Shown here: positions 1-10,086 of the stretch, one piece after another
How the letters are laid out: the number at the start of each line of letters is the position of its first letter
Position numbering within the stretch: position 1 is the stretch's first letter
Assembly (NCBI GenBank): GCA_015179045.1
Contig: WHUZ01000075.1
Span: 1 to 64,000 of the forward strand
Origin: Kalaharituber pfeilii
Lineage: Eukaryota; Ascomycota; Pezizomycetes; Pezizales; Pezizaceae
Direction: 5' to 3'
DNA length: 64,000 nt
Notes under the pieces: generated by a model
Told to the model about the DNA's origin: nothing
Databases searched by the model: none
Seen by the model: the letters and a program-made list of their open reading frames with translations, nothing else
Translations under genes and position numbers: made by a program

Positions 1-79
1 AGATACTTCATAGTCCCGCAATTATAGAAAAGTTACTTTTTCAAACCCCTCAATTCTGCCAAAACCAAGTACGAGGCGC

Positions 80-1516
80 ATGGCCATGATTCTGCATACC
101 ATTCTCGACCTGATCGTGCGAGGCGTCACGTGCCTCTACCGGCTCCTCGTAAGTACTAACATCCTATGCTTACTAGCCATTCCACGTTCGCCAGTGTATA
201 CCAACAACCAGCTAGCAATCCACCCTCCGCACAATCTACGCCGGTCCACGTCTCCGCCACCCCGAATCAGGGCTCGATCTATGCTACGTCTCGCACTCCA
301 ATCCCACCCGTATGCCCTCCTCCATCGGCACCAACTCGTAGTTTCGCTAACATGAAAATACAGTCATCTGCCTCTCCCGTCCGACCTCCACGTTCCCTTA
401 CACCCTCTTCTGCAACCCGATTCCCCAGATCCTCTCCTACCTCACCAGCCACCACCCCCAACATTTCATACCTACCAAATCTACAACCTCCGCGGTGAGG
501 ACCCCGGGTACCGTGATGCCGAACTGTATCCTGTGCAAGTGCACCATGCTCCATGGCCGGACCACCATGCACCGCCCTTCGAGCTCCTTCTCGAAACCAT
601 ATTCCACATGCACAGCTTCCTCACCTCTCCTCATATCCCAGACGGTGCAGGCAAAGTTGAGGGTAACGACAACAAAACCCCCATTCTTCTCGTGCACTGC
701 AAAGCCGGCAAAGGCCGCTCGGGTACTCTCCTCTCTTCGTACCTCACCGCATTCAGCCATTTGCATGGCACTGATCGCCAGCCCATGACAGCCCTGCAGG
801 CAATGTCGGTCTTTACAGCCGCGCGCATGCGGCCAGGTTTCGGAGAGGGAGTCTCTATTGCGTCGCAGCGGAGATACGTCAGATATGTGGAGAAATGGTT
901 TACACAGTTGCAGCAGGGACATCAAGTCCCGGATGCGTTTCCGAGGGTGAGGGTCCCGGTGGACAGCATTAGGGTGACGGTGGTTAATCCGGCAGCAAAA
1001 GGGTTGAAAGTGAAGCTGGCGGGCTATTCGCCGCCCAGGTGTGGAGATGGGAGGGCGTGGTGTATGGCGGAGCCGATTGAGCTCGAACCGAGGGGAAGGG
1101 GATTGGGGAGTGCGGATGGGATGGAGGCGGCGACAGTATATACGATAAGTGGCAGCCGCCAGCACCACAGCCCTAGAAGCTACCTCCTGAGTTCGGATAT
1201 CTGCATCATGATCTCCCGCCGTGCCCTAAACGGTGTCGTGACGCTGTCCAAGGCAAGAGCGTGGTTTAATCCATATCTTGAGGAGAAGGAAGTAGATGCT
1301 GGCACTGACGATGAGGACGACACACGGAGCCGGTGGAGATGGAGATTCGAGGCTGGATTTGAAGAGATGGAGGGCGTGAAGGGAACGAGTTGGAGAGGGT
1401 GGAAGGTGTGCGAGCGGGTAGTTGTGGAGGGGAGCATGGAGATTGGAGGGTCAGATGATGAGGATCAGGAGGACGAGACCATTGTGGTGGTGGAGGAGGG
1501 TGTGAAGATGGACTAG
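80..1516 (+). CDS. PTEN-like phosphoinositide 3-phosphatase (fungal TEP1 type), one apparent frame change
   Basis: Lipid phosphatase of the PTEN family, expected to remove the 3-phosphate of PIP3 at the plasma membrane. The P-loop HCKAGKGRSGT lies at about 696-728, next to a PWPDHHAPP segment, and the C-terminal half resembles the PTEN C2 domain (SKARAWFNPYLE near 1249-1280). Likely exons: 80-148 (least certain; GTAAGT donor at 149), 216-309 (reads AGPRLRHPESGLDLCYVS, typical of fungal TEP1; GTATGC donor at 310) and 364-1516 (after an ATACAG acceptor). Within the last exon the frame giving ILSYLTSHHPQHF does not continue into the frame giving YQIYNLRGEDPGY, so a one-base change is needed around 455-480. 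No intron fits there. It could be a sequencing error or a decayed gene. The phosphatase core downstream is intact. Family call is firm, gene model is not. Confidence 0.85.
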
Positions 1517-2351
1517 TAGGTATAAGCAGTTAGATACTAAGGCTTGGAGTAGTTGGGTGGGTGGGAAGCTGGACTCTTGGAGTATGAAGTTGTTAATTCT
1601 GTAGATTACATAGTACTGGAGGTTGAGGGAGTCTGCATGACTTGCGACTCTAGATAAAAATACCATTTCTGGCCCCTTAGTATACCCTTTCAATGGCATT
1701 AGCAACAAAAGAGGCCATCAAACGTCTACTTACGGTATTCATAGCCATTTTTTGACAATATGCAGTGTTACCCTCAAGATGCTCTTGTTGAAGTTCAAGT
1801 CACGTGCTTTAGGCGACTGAAGGATTCTGAACTTCTGAACGGTCGTTTCAAACTGGCCTGGGTGAAAGTAAGAATCAGATTAGATGTTGCAGTTTTCAGG
1901 CACATGAGTTTCGTCAAACCGTAAGATAAGATAGAAGATAAGATAACACGAAGTTATGAATTTTTGGGAGGACTTGGCACCGGGGTAGACGGGGGAAACG
2001 CCAAGCCCGGGACCCCCAGACGGCGCAAAAAAAGTACCCCACCACCAGAGGCCTGCCGACAGGAACGCAACGGAAACGCGCTCGCAGCAGCGGAGATCAC
2101 CATACTTACGAGCGGAGACGGGCCGAGAGGGCGCATTGAGATCTGGGCTGGCTGGACTGGGTCACACTGGACTGGATCTGGACGGGGAGGACGTCGACGG
2201 ACCGGCGCTGCGCTCAATCGATTGGCGGGGCACATACTTGATATATACGCCTGCTGCAGGCACCGAGGGGCCCGGGGCGGCAGAATTGTCGTTACATAGA
2301 GGGCGCAGACGAGCTGCAGCTACATCCAGGCTTCGAGCCTCAACCTCTTGA
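1517..2351. other. Intergenic region between PTEN-like gene and mL44
   Basis: About 0.8 kb with no convincing open frame. It holds the 3' end of the phosphatase gene, a small cluster of GATA motifs near 1925-1945 and a GC-rich stretch (1980-2340) leading into the mL44 gene. Short overlapping frames on both strands in this stretch are composition artefacts. Confidence 0.5.
1925..1945. promoter_or_regulatory. Cluster of four GATA motifs
   Basis: Four GATA cores lie within 21 bp (1925, 1930, 1937, 1942), about 410 bp upstream of the mL44 start. Fungal GATA factors (AreA, SreA, NsdD families) bind clustered sites of this kind. The tract could also be a chance AT-rich microrepeat. No other promoter element was identified. 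Confidence 0.3.
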
Positions 2352-3627
2352 ATGATGGTGCGGATACGGTGTCCCGCCGCAAGGGCGCTCGCGGCTGCAT
2401 GCGAGCGGGCTTTCTCCCCAGCGCCTCCGATCGCAGCGTCCTGCATGCGCACAACAGCCTCACGGCGAATCGCGGCCGCAGCCTACCGGCTCCCCCGGCC
2501 GCGGACCTATGCCACGACTGCCGCCGCCTCCGACGCTCCCTCCGACACCCCCTCCGCCCGCCCAGTCAACCCGAAAACCCTCCCCTCCCTCCCTCCCGCA
2601 GCCCGCAGTCCTCCGCCAAGCTCGCCGCTCTCCACGCCCGTCTCTCTCTCCACCCCTCCTTCCCCCTGGAGACCCTTGCGCGCTGCCTCATTGACCCCAG
2701 CTGCGAGCCCAACGCCAAACTCAACAATGCCTCCCTCAGCAACCTTGGCAACAACCTCCTCGGCTACTTCACGACCGAGCACCTCCTCGTCAAGTACCCC
2801 CGCCTCCCCTCGACGTACTCAAAGCCGCAATCTATGCCTACATCTCCTCACAGGCGCTCTATTCTGTTGGCCGCGAATGGGGTGTCGAGCATGCATTCGA
2901 GCCGACCCCCGAAGCCGACGCCGGCCTGCTCCAATTCACGCATGTCCAGCCCAGGGAATTATGGGGCCCACAGCGGTTCTTTGAGACACAGGACCCCAAG
3001 GACCTAGAGCCCAAGACGCCAGCGCAGCTGAAGGAGGATGCCGAGAAGGCTGAGGCCAACAGGCACAAGGCCATCCCACTGACCTTTGCGATGGCGAACT
3101 TTGTCAAGGCTGTGTTTGCGGGCATCTACTTGCACGAGTCGCCGAGGTCAGCGTACCAGTTCTTTAAGGCACACATCCTTTCGAGACACTTGGACGTGCA
3201 CAAGCTGTTTGACTTTGACCAGCCAACGCGGCACCTTTCGCGGCTCTGCGCGCGGGAGGGGTTCCCGCCGCCCGTGGCGCGGCTGCTGGCCGAGACTGGG
3301 CGGCGCACTCGCTCGCCGGTGTTTGTGGTCGGCGCATATAGCGGCGAGGAGCGCCTGGGCGAGGGCTACGGGGCGAGCATGGACGAGGCGAGGATCAGGG
3401 CGGCAGTGGCGGCGCTGAAGGCGTGGTACTTGTATAGTCCGGTGGAAGGTGGCGGAAGGGGAGATGTGCCGAGTAGGATGGAGACATTGGAGGGGGAAGG
3501 GGGCGAAACACGGGAGGGACTAGGGAAACAGGATCTGGAGACGGGAGCTACGGGGGAGATTGGGGGGCAGCCGGGGGTGAATGGATTTAGGCCGGTGTAT
3601 GTGGATGTGGGTGAGGTGATTGTGTAA
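2352..3627 (+). CDS. Mitochondrial large-subunit ribosomal protein mL44 (MRPL3), two apparent frame changes
   Basis: Structural protein of the mitochondrial ribosome large subunit, built from a catalytically inactive RNase III-like fold plus a double-stranded-RNA-binding domain. The start at 2352 opens an Arg/Ala-rich presequence ending near RTYATTAA, as expected for matrix import. The RNase III-like part begins at KLAALHARLSLHPSFPLETLARCL (about 2620-2690), and the dsRBD-like part is near GYGASMDEARIRAAVAALKAW (3366-3428). The presequence, the LETLARCLIDPS block and the block from DVLKAAIYAYISSQ (about 2811) onward sit in three different frames. One-base changes are needed near 2580-2620 and near 2805-2812, both in C-rich runs, and no intron borders are present. 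Downstream to the stop at 3627 the frame is intact. Homopolymer sequence error is the likeliest reason; a pseudogene is the alternative. Confidence 0.85.
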
Positions 3628-3667
3628 GCGGGGGAGGTGGAGTTGGTATCAAATTGGTGTACACTTC

Positions 3668-3673
<6 letters not shown>

Positions 3674-3714
<41 letters not shown>
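3674..3714. repeat. poly-T tract, 41 bp
   Basis: Uninterrupted run of T just after the mL44 stop codon. Length is likely to be polymorphic or imprecisely sequenced. Confidence 0.9.
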
Positions 3715-3721
<7 letters not shown>

Positions 3722-3982
3722 CTTTTTATTCATCACGTTTTTTTTTTTTCCCTTGTTTATGTGATGTATACTTATAGAGCTTCGATAACATTCAATTCAT
3801 CCCCCCTTGACGCGCCCATCCAATCTAATGCAAATCCCATCTCCCCCCCCCCCCTTTTGTCAACGACAGACATCCTTCTATACAAAAGCCTGTGACGTTT
3901 CCACCCCCGCCTCACCCAACCCCCCCAACTTCGTTTCTCCATTCCAATTCTAAATTCTTTGTAAAGAAAAAGAGGTATGTGC

Positions 3983-4014
<32 letters not shown>
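3983..4014. repeat. (TTG)n microsatellite
   Basis: About ten tandem TTG units in the convergent intergenic spacer, outside any recognised exon. Confidence 0.9.
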
Positions 4015-4045
4015 TCGTATTATGTTATATTATATATAACCCAGC

Positions 4046-4049
<4 letters not shown>

Positions 4050-4083
<34 letters not shown>
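4050..4083. repeat. poly-T tract, 34 bp
   Basis: Uninterrupted run of T in the convergent spacer. Confidence 0.9.
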
Positions 4084-4087
<4 letters not shown>

Positions 4088-4314
4088 GGGTAAGGAGTAG
4101 GTAGGACCTGTTGATTTTTTCTTTCCGAGATGAACACATTCATACCCCCCCACCCTCTACGGTTAAAAAAAAAGAAAAAAGAGAAATTTGATTTCCTCAA
4201 TCTATCCATATGACGAAGTAAATAATTCTTTCCTTCGTGCGTCCTTCCCCATTCTCAGATAATAAAGTGGCCCCCTGGAGTTCATCCGATTCGGTTCCAA
4301 ACCTTACAGCATAT

Positions 4315-4366
4315 ACCACCACCACCACCACCACCACCACCACCACCACCACCACCACCACCACCA
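4315..4366. repeat. (ACC)n microsatellite
   Basis: About seventeen perfect ACC units in the spacer, downstream of both convergent genes. Confidence 0.9.
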
Positions 4367-4852
4367 TATCTCACTACAAATTTTTTATTTTTTCATCTCA
4401 AAGTTTCTGATTTATAGGTTACTTAGTAATACCACTTTGAAATACCATAACATATATATGCAATTTTTTTTTTTTCTTTTCTTTTCCGTTAATCATCCCC
4501 CCCTCCCCTCGTTAACCCCTACATCCATAGTGAGAAAACATAGGAACTCGATAGTAAATTTAAAAACGGAGCCTCAATGCTAAAATACCCACACACACGC
4601 AAAAGAAAAAAAGGAAGCCTTTTCAATCGAATTAACAGGAAAAGACGGTAAGTAAGTAAGAAAGGTATTGTTAGTAAAAAAATAATAGTAAAAGTAAAAA
4701 TAATAATAATAAAAATGTGAATATTAAACTTTATCGTTATCTCAAAATTTTGGAAAAAAAAAAAAAAAAAAAATCGAAAGACGCCTCCCTCTCCTCTTCC
4801 TTTTCCCCACTCCGCTATATATTAATCAAAAAAACCAACAAATGTCCCAAAA

Positions 4853-6787
4853 TTAAATCGGTACTCCCAACACAACCCCTTTCCCACCTCCCCCTTGCCC
4901 AATCAATGCGGTTCCGTTTCCCTTTTGTCGACGAGACTGCAGCATGCTGTCAAGTAGCTCCGTCGTGCTCTGCTGGCGCTTCTTTTGAGGTTGGTGAGGG
5001 GTGCGGGGCCGAGGCTGAGGCGTTGAGGAAGAAGAGGTGGAGTGTTGTGGAGGCGGGGAGAGACTTAGTTGCGGTTGCTGAGTATGTGTGTCGTGATGGC
5101 GGTGCTGGTGCTGGTGGGAGTGGTCAGGAACTGAGGAATGGTGTTGATGAGTCTGGGGGCAGTTGTGCTGGTGATTGTCCATAGGTATGTCCATATCTAT
5201 AGCTAGCGGGGCTAGAGGGAGTCCTTGTTGAGCTTTTTGTTGGTTTGCATGAGAATTATTCTGGTGCCGCAGGCCAGGCGAGACGGAGGTTATTGGGACA
5301 AGTGACGGAACACCTGAGAGGGTGGCGGAAACGTTAGTATGCGAGATCGCAGCCTGGCTTCCCCAGGGGCGGCGCTGTGGATACTGTTGCGCCGCGGTAC
5401 TGGAACTTTGGGTTGCTATCCCCGCTGTAGTAGCTGCGGTGCCAGAGATGGGCGGGGTGGGGGTTGCCAGTTGCTGCTGAGCGCGAGTGTAGGAGTCGGG
5501 CTGGAGGTGAGGCACGGGCGCCATGGCCCATGCAAGGTGTAGTGAGGATCGGTGCTGCTGGAGCTGCTGCCGCGGAGAAGTAGGAGTATGCCTCGGCGTG
5601 ATCGGCCCCACCTGGCCAGCCATTCCGCTCCCCGTCCCCATCCCCGCCGTCTCTATGCCCACCCCGCCCCACGCCCCAGAGCACCCCCACCTCACAAATT
5701 CCGCCCACTCCCTTTCCAATCCGAGCACGCCCTTCCCCTCCCCAGGGTATATCACATCTAGCAGGAACTCTCTCGCAAGCTTGACGGTCTCGTGCCATTT
5801 TTCCGGCCGCTGGTGCGCCGGCAGGCCCAGGATCGTGTCCTCGACGCGGGCAATGATGGAGAGGCCGCCGGCGCGGGTGACGACCGTGTGCAGGACGGAC
5901 TGCGACGGCATGGAGAGTCCCGGGGTGAGCGCGTACGGGAAGTGCACGCAGGCGAAGGTCTGGAGGAGCACGAAGATGTTGCTGTAGGGCGGGGGCGGCG
6001 GGGGTGGCGGAAGCGGCTGGGCGTGGGACACTGTGGGGACAGGCGGGACGGGCGGGGCGGGAACGGGGAGGCGCTGTGGAAGGTGGCAGTGGTGCGGCGA
6101 GGCCGGCGAGGGCGGGGCAGGAGGGACGCCTGCGTGTGTGAGGGCATCCGCGGGCTGCGCTGCAGGGCCCGCCGCCGCCACCCCGTCCCTATGGCCCTCC
6201 GCATCCCCGTCTCCGCCCCCTCCCGCGTCCGCGTCCGCCCCGTGGCCTTCCTCCTCCCCCTCACCCCCCTCAGCCGCCAGCAGATCGGCATCCTCCTCCA
6301 CCGGCTGCTCCGCCGCTTCCGCCGTATCCTTCTCCATTGCCCTCCTCGCCCTCCTCGCTGCACTCGCGCCCGCCCCCTGTGCCCCACCGCCGCCGGCGCC
6401 AATCCCCGCCTTCTCCCGCCAGTTTCTCACCCTCAGCCTGTTCAGCTCCCGCTCCCGCTTCTTCCTCTCCTCCTCGTCTAGCCCCCTCACTCGCTTTCTG
6501 TTCTTCAGAAACCACGCTTCGTGTGCGGCGTCTTTCTGCGCGCGCTTGCGGCGGATGTGGGCGGATACCGAGCGCTCCGGGTTCGAGGTGTGGAGCTCGA
6601 TGCTGCAGACCGGGCAGGTGACGAGGGTGCGTTCGGCGGCGGGGGTGCCTGGCGCCGCAGCGGCAGCGGCAGCGGTGGATGCGGTGGATGCGGCGGGGGC
6701 AGAGGCCTCTTTTGCGGACGGGGGCTCTGGCTGCGGCATCGACGCAGCGGGCGACAAGTCGGGCGCGGGAGGTGCAGCGGCAGCCAT
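4853..6787 (-). CDS. Unrecognised low-complexity protein with CxxC...H...H motif
   Basis: Single-exon frame of 644 residues if the Met at 6787 is used. The frame stays open upstream to 7129, but that extension is Arg/Ala/Gly-rich and non-protein-like. After an Ala/Pro-rich start comes a Cys/His motif: C58 and C61 in TCPVC, then H77 in SAHIRRKR and H89. A strongly basic helical stretch follows (about residues 92-126, LKNRKRVR and EERKKRERELNRLRVRNWR). This looks like a small zinc-binding module with a nuclear localisation signal. An acidic Gly-rich linker leads to a foldable segment (about 280-385) rich in aromatic and aliphatic residues and then a long Gln/His/Pro/Ser tail. It could be a transcriptional regulator, but I do not recognise the family. 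It diverges from the thioesterase gene at 7336. Confidence 0.65.
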   Translation of the reverse strand: MAAAAPPAPDLSPAASMPQPEPPSAKEASAPAASTASTAAAAAAAPGTPAAERTLVTCPVCSIELHTSNPERSVSAHIRRKRAQKDAAHEAWFLKNRKRVRGLDEEERKKRERELNRLRVRNWREKAGIGAGGGGAQGAGASAARRARRAMEKDTAEAAEQPVEEDADLLAAEGGEGEEEGHGADADAGGGGDGDAEGHRDGVAAAGPAAQPADALTHAGVPPAPPSPASPHHCHLPQRLPVPAPPVPPVPTVSHAQPLPPPPPPPPYSNIFVLLQTFACVHFPYALTPGLSMPSQSVLHTVVTRAGGLSIIARVEDTILGLPAHQRPEKWHETVKLAREFLLDVIYPGEGKGVLGLEREWAEFVRWGCSGAWGGVGIETAGMGTGSGMAGQVGPITPRHTPTSPRQQLQQHRSSLHLAWAMAPVPHLQPDSYTRAQQQLATPTPPISGTAATTAGIATQSSSTAAQQYPQRRPWGSQAAISHTNVSATLSGVPSLVPITSVSPGLRHQNNSHANQQKAQQGLPLAPLAIDMDIPMDNHQHNCPQTHQHHSSVPDHSHQHQHRHHDTHTQQPQLSLSPPPQHSTSSSSTPQPRPRTPHQPQKKRQQSTTELLDSMLQSRRQKGNGTALIGQGGGGKGVVLGVPI

Positions 6788-6840
6788 AGCGGACGTGGGA
6801 CCGGGCGCTGGGCTGCGGCGGTCGGCCGGGCTCTGGCGGT

Positions 6841-6875
<35 letters not shown>

Positions 6876-7182
6876 TGCGCGCGGTGGTGCGGGCCGGGGC
6901 GGGCGGCGGGCGGCGGGCGGCGGGGTGCTCGTTTCGCGCAGACGCATGCCGGCCGTGTCTGCGTCGCTCTGTGCTGCCGCCCCTCTGCCTCTCGTCCCCC
7001 GCCTGCCGCCCTCCGCGGTGCAGCCCGCAGCCCGCAGCCCGCAGCCAGCAGCCAGCAGCCACAGCGTGGCCCCCCCGCGCCAATTTCTAGGATTGACACG
7101 GACGCACGCCGCACGCCGCACGCCCGCACGCAGCGCGTCAGCTAGGACGGAAGCGGATTGGCCTTGATTACGTGCGCGTAGG

Positions 7183-7227
7183 CTGCCCAGCCCGGCCCAG
7201 CCCAGCCCGGCCCAGCTCAGCTCAGCA
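7183..7227. repeat. Imperfect GCCCA/GCCCG repeat
   Basis: Roughly eight tandem pentamers of the type CAGCC/CGGCC, ending in CAGCT units, within the divergent promoter region. Confidence 0.7.
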
Positions 7228-7288
7228 CCGCAGAGTGCACTTGCACCCGTCCAACTCCCCCACCCATCTGACTATCACCCGCCCCACC

Positions 7289-7289
<1 letters not shown>

Positions 7290-7325
<36 letters not shown>
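7290..7325. repeat. poly-C tract, 36 bp
   Basis: Uninterrupted C run ending ten bases before the thioesterase start codon, so it would lie in the 5' leader. Its true length may differ because such runs are hard to sequence. Confidence 0.9.
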
Positions 7326-7335
7326 ATCCACAGCC

Positions 7336-8514
7336 ATGCGCTTCCTTTCCGCCCTCCTCCTCTCTCTCCTCCTCCCCCTCTCCACCTCACACGGCCACCC
7401 GGCCTCTTCCCCCGCCCCCTCCTCCTCCTCCGCCGCCACCACCACCTCCACCACCACCACCACCACCTCCACCACCACTCCCTCGCCGCCCACCCTGACC
7501 CCGACCCCGCTCCCTCTCGTCGTCTGGCATGGCCTCGGCGACGCCTACGACTCCCCCGGCCTCCAACGCGTCGCCGACCTCTACCACTTGCTTTACCCAA
7601 ACACATTCGTCTACATAATATCCCTATCCTCCAATCCCAACACCGACCGCAGCTCCACCTTCCTTGGCTCCCTCCCCGCGCAGATCTCCCTCGTCTGCCA
7701 GCAGCTCCTCTCTCTTCCCTCCCTCTCCCACGGCTACCACTCCCTCGGCTTCTCCCAAGGCGGCCAGTTCCTCCGCGCCCTCATCCAATCCTGCCCCCTT
7801 CCCCACCTCGCATCCCACCCTCCCACCTCCCCGCCCCGCCCGCACGCTCTCATCACTTTCGGCGCGCAGCACAATGGGATTACCAGCTTCCTAGGACAAT
7901 GTGCGCCGTTCGACGTCCCCTGCAAGACCGCCGCTGCCCTCCTCAACAGAAGCAAGTGGTCCCCCTGGGTCCAATCGCACGTTGTCCCCGCACAGTACTT
8001 CCGCGACCCCACTGACCTTGACAACTACCTCGCCTTCTCCGGCTGGCTTGCCGACGTCAACAACGAGCGGTCACGGAACGAATCCTTTGCTGAGAACCTC
8101 GCCTCACTGGACAACTTTGTAATGTACCTCTTTGCCAATGACACGACCGCCATTCCGAAGGAATCTGCGTGGTTCGACGACGTGGATCCCGACACGGGAG
8201 AAATCACAAAACTCCGTGACCGGGACATGTATAAGGAAGACTGGCTGGGGCTAAGGAAGCTCGATGAGAAGGGGGCGCTGACATTCTTGGAGGTGGAAGG
8301 GGCGCACATGGAAATTGCAGACGAGACGTTACTGGAGGCATTTGGGCTCTGGTGTAAGATGGTGGAGAAGGATTGGACGGATGATGGAGGCGATGACGAT
8401 GACAATGACGATGAGGGAGCAGAGCGGAAAAGGAAAGGGAAAACTGTGGTGCTGCAGGTAAATGTGGATGCGGATGTGGGTGAAGTTACTGCGTACTTGC
8501 AGGACGAGCTCTGA
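7336..8514 (+). CDS. Palmitoyl-protein thioesterase (PPT1 family)
   Basis: Hydrolase that removes thioester-linked fatty acyl groups from cysteines of proteins during turnover in the lysosome or vacuole. Single exon, 392 residues. Residues 1-20 are a clear signal peptide (MRFLSALLLSLLLPLSTSHG), followed by a Ser/Thr/Pro linker to about 58. The alpha/beta-hydrolase core opens with PLVVWHGLGD (60-69). The nucleophile is Ser140 in GFSQGG, the likely acid is Asp269 in the FANDT segment and the catalytic His is His324 in VEGAHM. These match the Ser/Asp/His triad and order of human PPT1. The last 50 residues add an acidic Asp-rich insert and a basic KRKGK patch before the stop; such tails vary in fungi. 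The start was chosen by the signal peptide immediately after it. Confidence 0.93.
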   Translation: MRFLSALLLSLLLPLSTSHGHPASSPAPSSSSAATTTSTTTTTTSTTTPSPPTLTPTPLPLVVWHGLGDAYDSPGLQRVADLYHLLYPNTFVYIISLSSNPNTDRSSTFLGSLPAQISLVCQQLLSLPSLSHGYHSLGFSQGGQFLRALIQSCPLPHLASHPPTSPPRPHALITFGAQHNGITSFLGQCAPFDVPCKTAAALLNRSKWSPWVQSHVVPAQYFRDPTDLDNYLAFSGWLADVNNERSRNESFAENLASLDNFVMYLFANDTTAIPKESAWFDDVDPDTGEITKLRDRDMYKEDWLGLRKLDEKGALTFLEVEGAHMEIADETLLEAFGLWCKMVEKDWTDDGGDDDDNDDEGAERKRKGKTVVLQVNVDADVGEVTAYLQDEL

Positions 8515-9190
8515 GTTCCCCCCACCCCAGCTTCTCTTTGCGGCGATGTGGCCTCTGACCTTTATTTCTTTCCTACCCACTTACCTCGTTCCTCTGGCGT
8601 TGTTCTTTCTCGTTGTTGATTTGACTTCCAACCTTCTAATCTGTGCTGTCTTTTTGAAGCTGTTTTAAATATCCAATTCCCCCTGCCGCCTTTTTTTATA
8701 TGTAGCAAAACATAGCAGACCGGACGCAAGGCCAAAGATCATCCATTCGCTTCCAATCCCTTTCCATACCTTGAATACAGGCGAAAGTTTTCAATTACGA
8801 ATGCACGTGATCTAAGTGGGGGGGTAGATAGATCATCCCATTCTTATGTATTCCTACTTCTTCAAAGTCATATTACATAGGCTTTGTACAATCAATTCGT
8901 TGAAATAATCTATATTCAGATGAACACAAGCTAACTACTTCGCAATTCAAACTTTCTTCAAATTTGGTGACCCAACTAATCCTTCGCCCTTGACAGTGAT
9001 AGCACTTTCGTCTTTTTAACTACTACTCCTGATAACTAGTAATTACTTCCAGATACAACGTACACACACACCTTTACACACATGTTTGCCAAAAAAATCT
9101 CAGATACACAATTCTGCATCACACCCCTACATCCACTTCCACCTTTTCTCCAGTACACGACGAGAGAACATCTCACTCACTCCTTGGCAT
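8515..9190. other. Convergent intergenic region
   Basis: About 0.7 kb between the thioesterase (+) and the TMEM33-like gene (-). AT-rich, with no credible gene; presumably 3' untranslated sequence of both. Confidence 0.5.
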
Positions 9191-10086
9191 TTACTGCGTC
9201 TTCCTTCCCGCCGCCCCATTCACCACCTTCCCAAACTCAGTCGCCTCTCCCGCCCTCTTCACCACATCCTTCCCAACCCTCCACGCATTCCTGACACCAT
9301 CCGGCACCTTCGCATCACTCACCAGCGCGTCCCCCTTCCTCTCCAGTCCCTGGAATGCCTGCCTCACGAACGCACTCTGCGCATACCTGACTCTCAAAAA
9401 TGCCGTATAGCATGCAAGCAACACCCAAGAGTTCTTGAAGACCAGTGCGCCCAAAAAGACCCTTACCCACAGGAAGATTTCGAGGTTTGAAACAAGGTGC
9501 ATCGAGGTATCATAGTTTTGCTTCACGAAGCGGCCGATGGCTTCAGAGATGGGGTGCTGGATGACCTGGCGGGAGGTGGGCGAAGCTCCAGGCGTATACG
9601 TCGGCGGGATGAAAGTGGGGATGACGTTGGTGCGAAGGTAGGATAGGAAGTGGAATGTAGAGTAAACGGCGAAGGGGAGGAGAGCAAAGTAGATAGATTT
9701 GGAGTAGAGCCAGATTAGGGCCATGGCTGTTTGTTCAAGAATCATAGAGTTAGCGAAATTCAACAACCACGTGACAGTCATTTGCTGCACTTGATCCCAC
9801 GAACAGCCGAATCGTGCGTGAGCAGAAAACAGCTTGCCCACACAAAGCACTCGCTGCGGGAGAGCAGAACGAATGAATGGTCCCATGACAAATCTCAACC
9901 ACGCGAATATGGAAAGTAAAACTTACCCAGATACTGCACATTCTCATCCGCCAGTAACCCGAACAGCTGCTGCTGTGGTGGTTGCTGTTGACCCCTAGCC
10001 AATTTCGCCCTGTACGCCTTGAAGACGACAATACCATATGTGACAGCTGCACTCAAGAACGCAAGCCTATAGCTGAACTGAGCCAT
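9191..10086 (-). CDS. TMEM33/Pom33/Tts1 family membrane protein
   Basis: Multi-pass ER and nuclear-envelope protein. Relatives include yeast Pom33/Per33, which aid nuclear pore complex distribution, and fission yeast Tts1, which shapes ER tubules. Two exons: 10086-9927 and 9726-9191. The 200-nt intron has a GTAAGT donor and an ACAG acceptor, and joining restores NVQYL-AMALIWLYSK, the conserved family junction. The product is 231 residues: an N-terminal hydrophobic segment (YRLAFLSAAVTYGIVVFKAY), a Gln/Pro linker, the hydrophobic pair ALIWLYSKSIYFALLPFAVYS and FLWVRVFLGALVFKNSWVLLACY, then an amphipathic C-terminal region ending in GRKTQ. The start is the only Met in frame before the first membrane segment that gives a family-like length. 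Function is by homology. Confidence 0.9.

Larger units (their letters stand above)
3628..4852. other. Convergent intergenic region packed with simple repeats
   Basis: About 1.2 kb between two convergent genes with no credible gene. It contains a run of 41 T (3674-3714), a TTG microsatellite (about 3983-4014), a run of 34 T (4050-4083), an ACC microsatellite (4315-4366), an A run near 4755-4773 and several C runs. These are probably 3' untranslated and spacer DNA. Confidence 0.6.
6788..7335. promoter_or_regulatory. Divergent GC-rich promoter region
   Basis: About 550 bp separates the start of the CxxC protein (-) from the thioesterase start (+). It is very GC-rich, with a GCCCA-type repeat at about 7183-7227 and a C run at 7290-7325. 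A shared bidirectional promoter is inferred from the gene arrangement. No specific binding site was identified. Confidence 0.4.

Noticed and set aside
149..176. 28-nt GTAAGT...CTAG intron in the phosphatase gene
   Set aside because: Too short for spliceosomal splicing; the acceptor at 215 gives a 67-nt intron and leads in frame to AGPRLRHPESGLDLCYV.
437..1168. 243-codon minus-strand frame across the phosphatase
   Set aside because: It overlaps the conserved PTEN-like P-loop on the other strand and has no recognisable content.
6033..7145. 370-codon plus-strand frame opposite the CxxC protein
   Set aside because: It is the mirror of GC-rich coding sequence: mostly Ala/Ser/Pro/Gly/Arg with no domain, while the minus frame carries the Cys/His motif and a foldable central segment.
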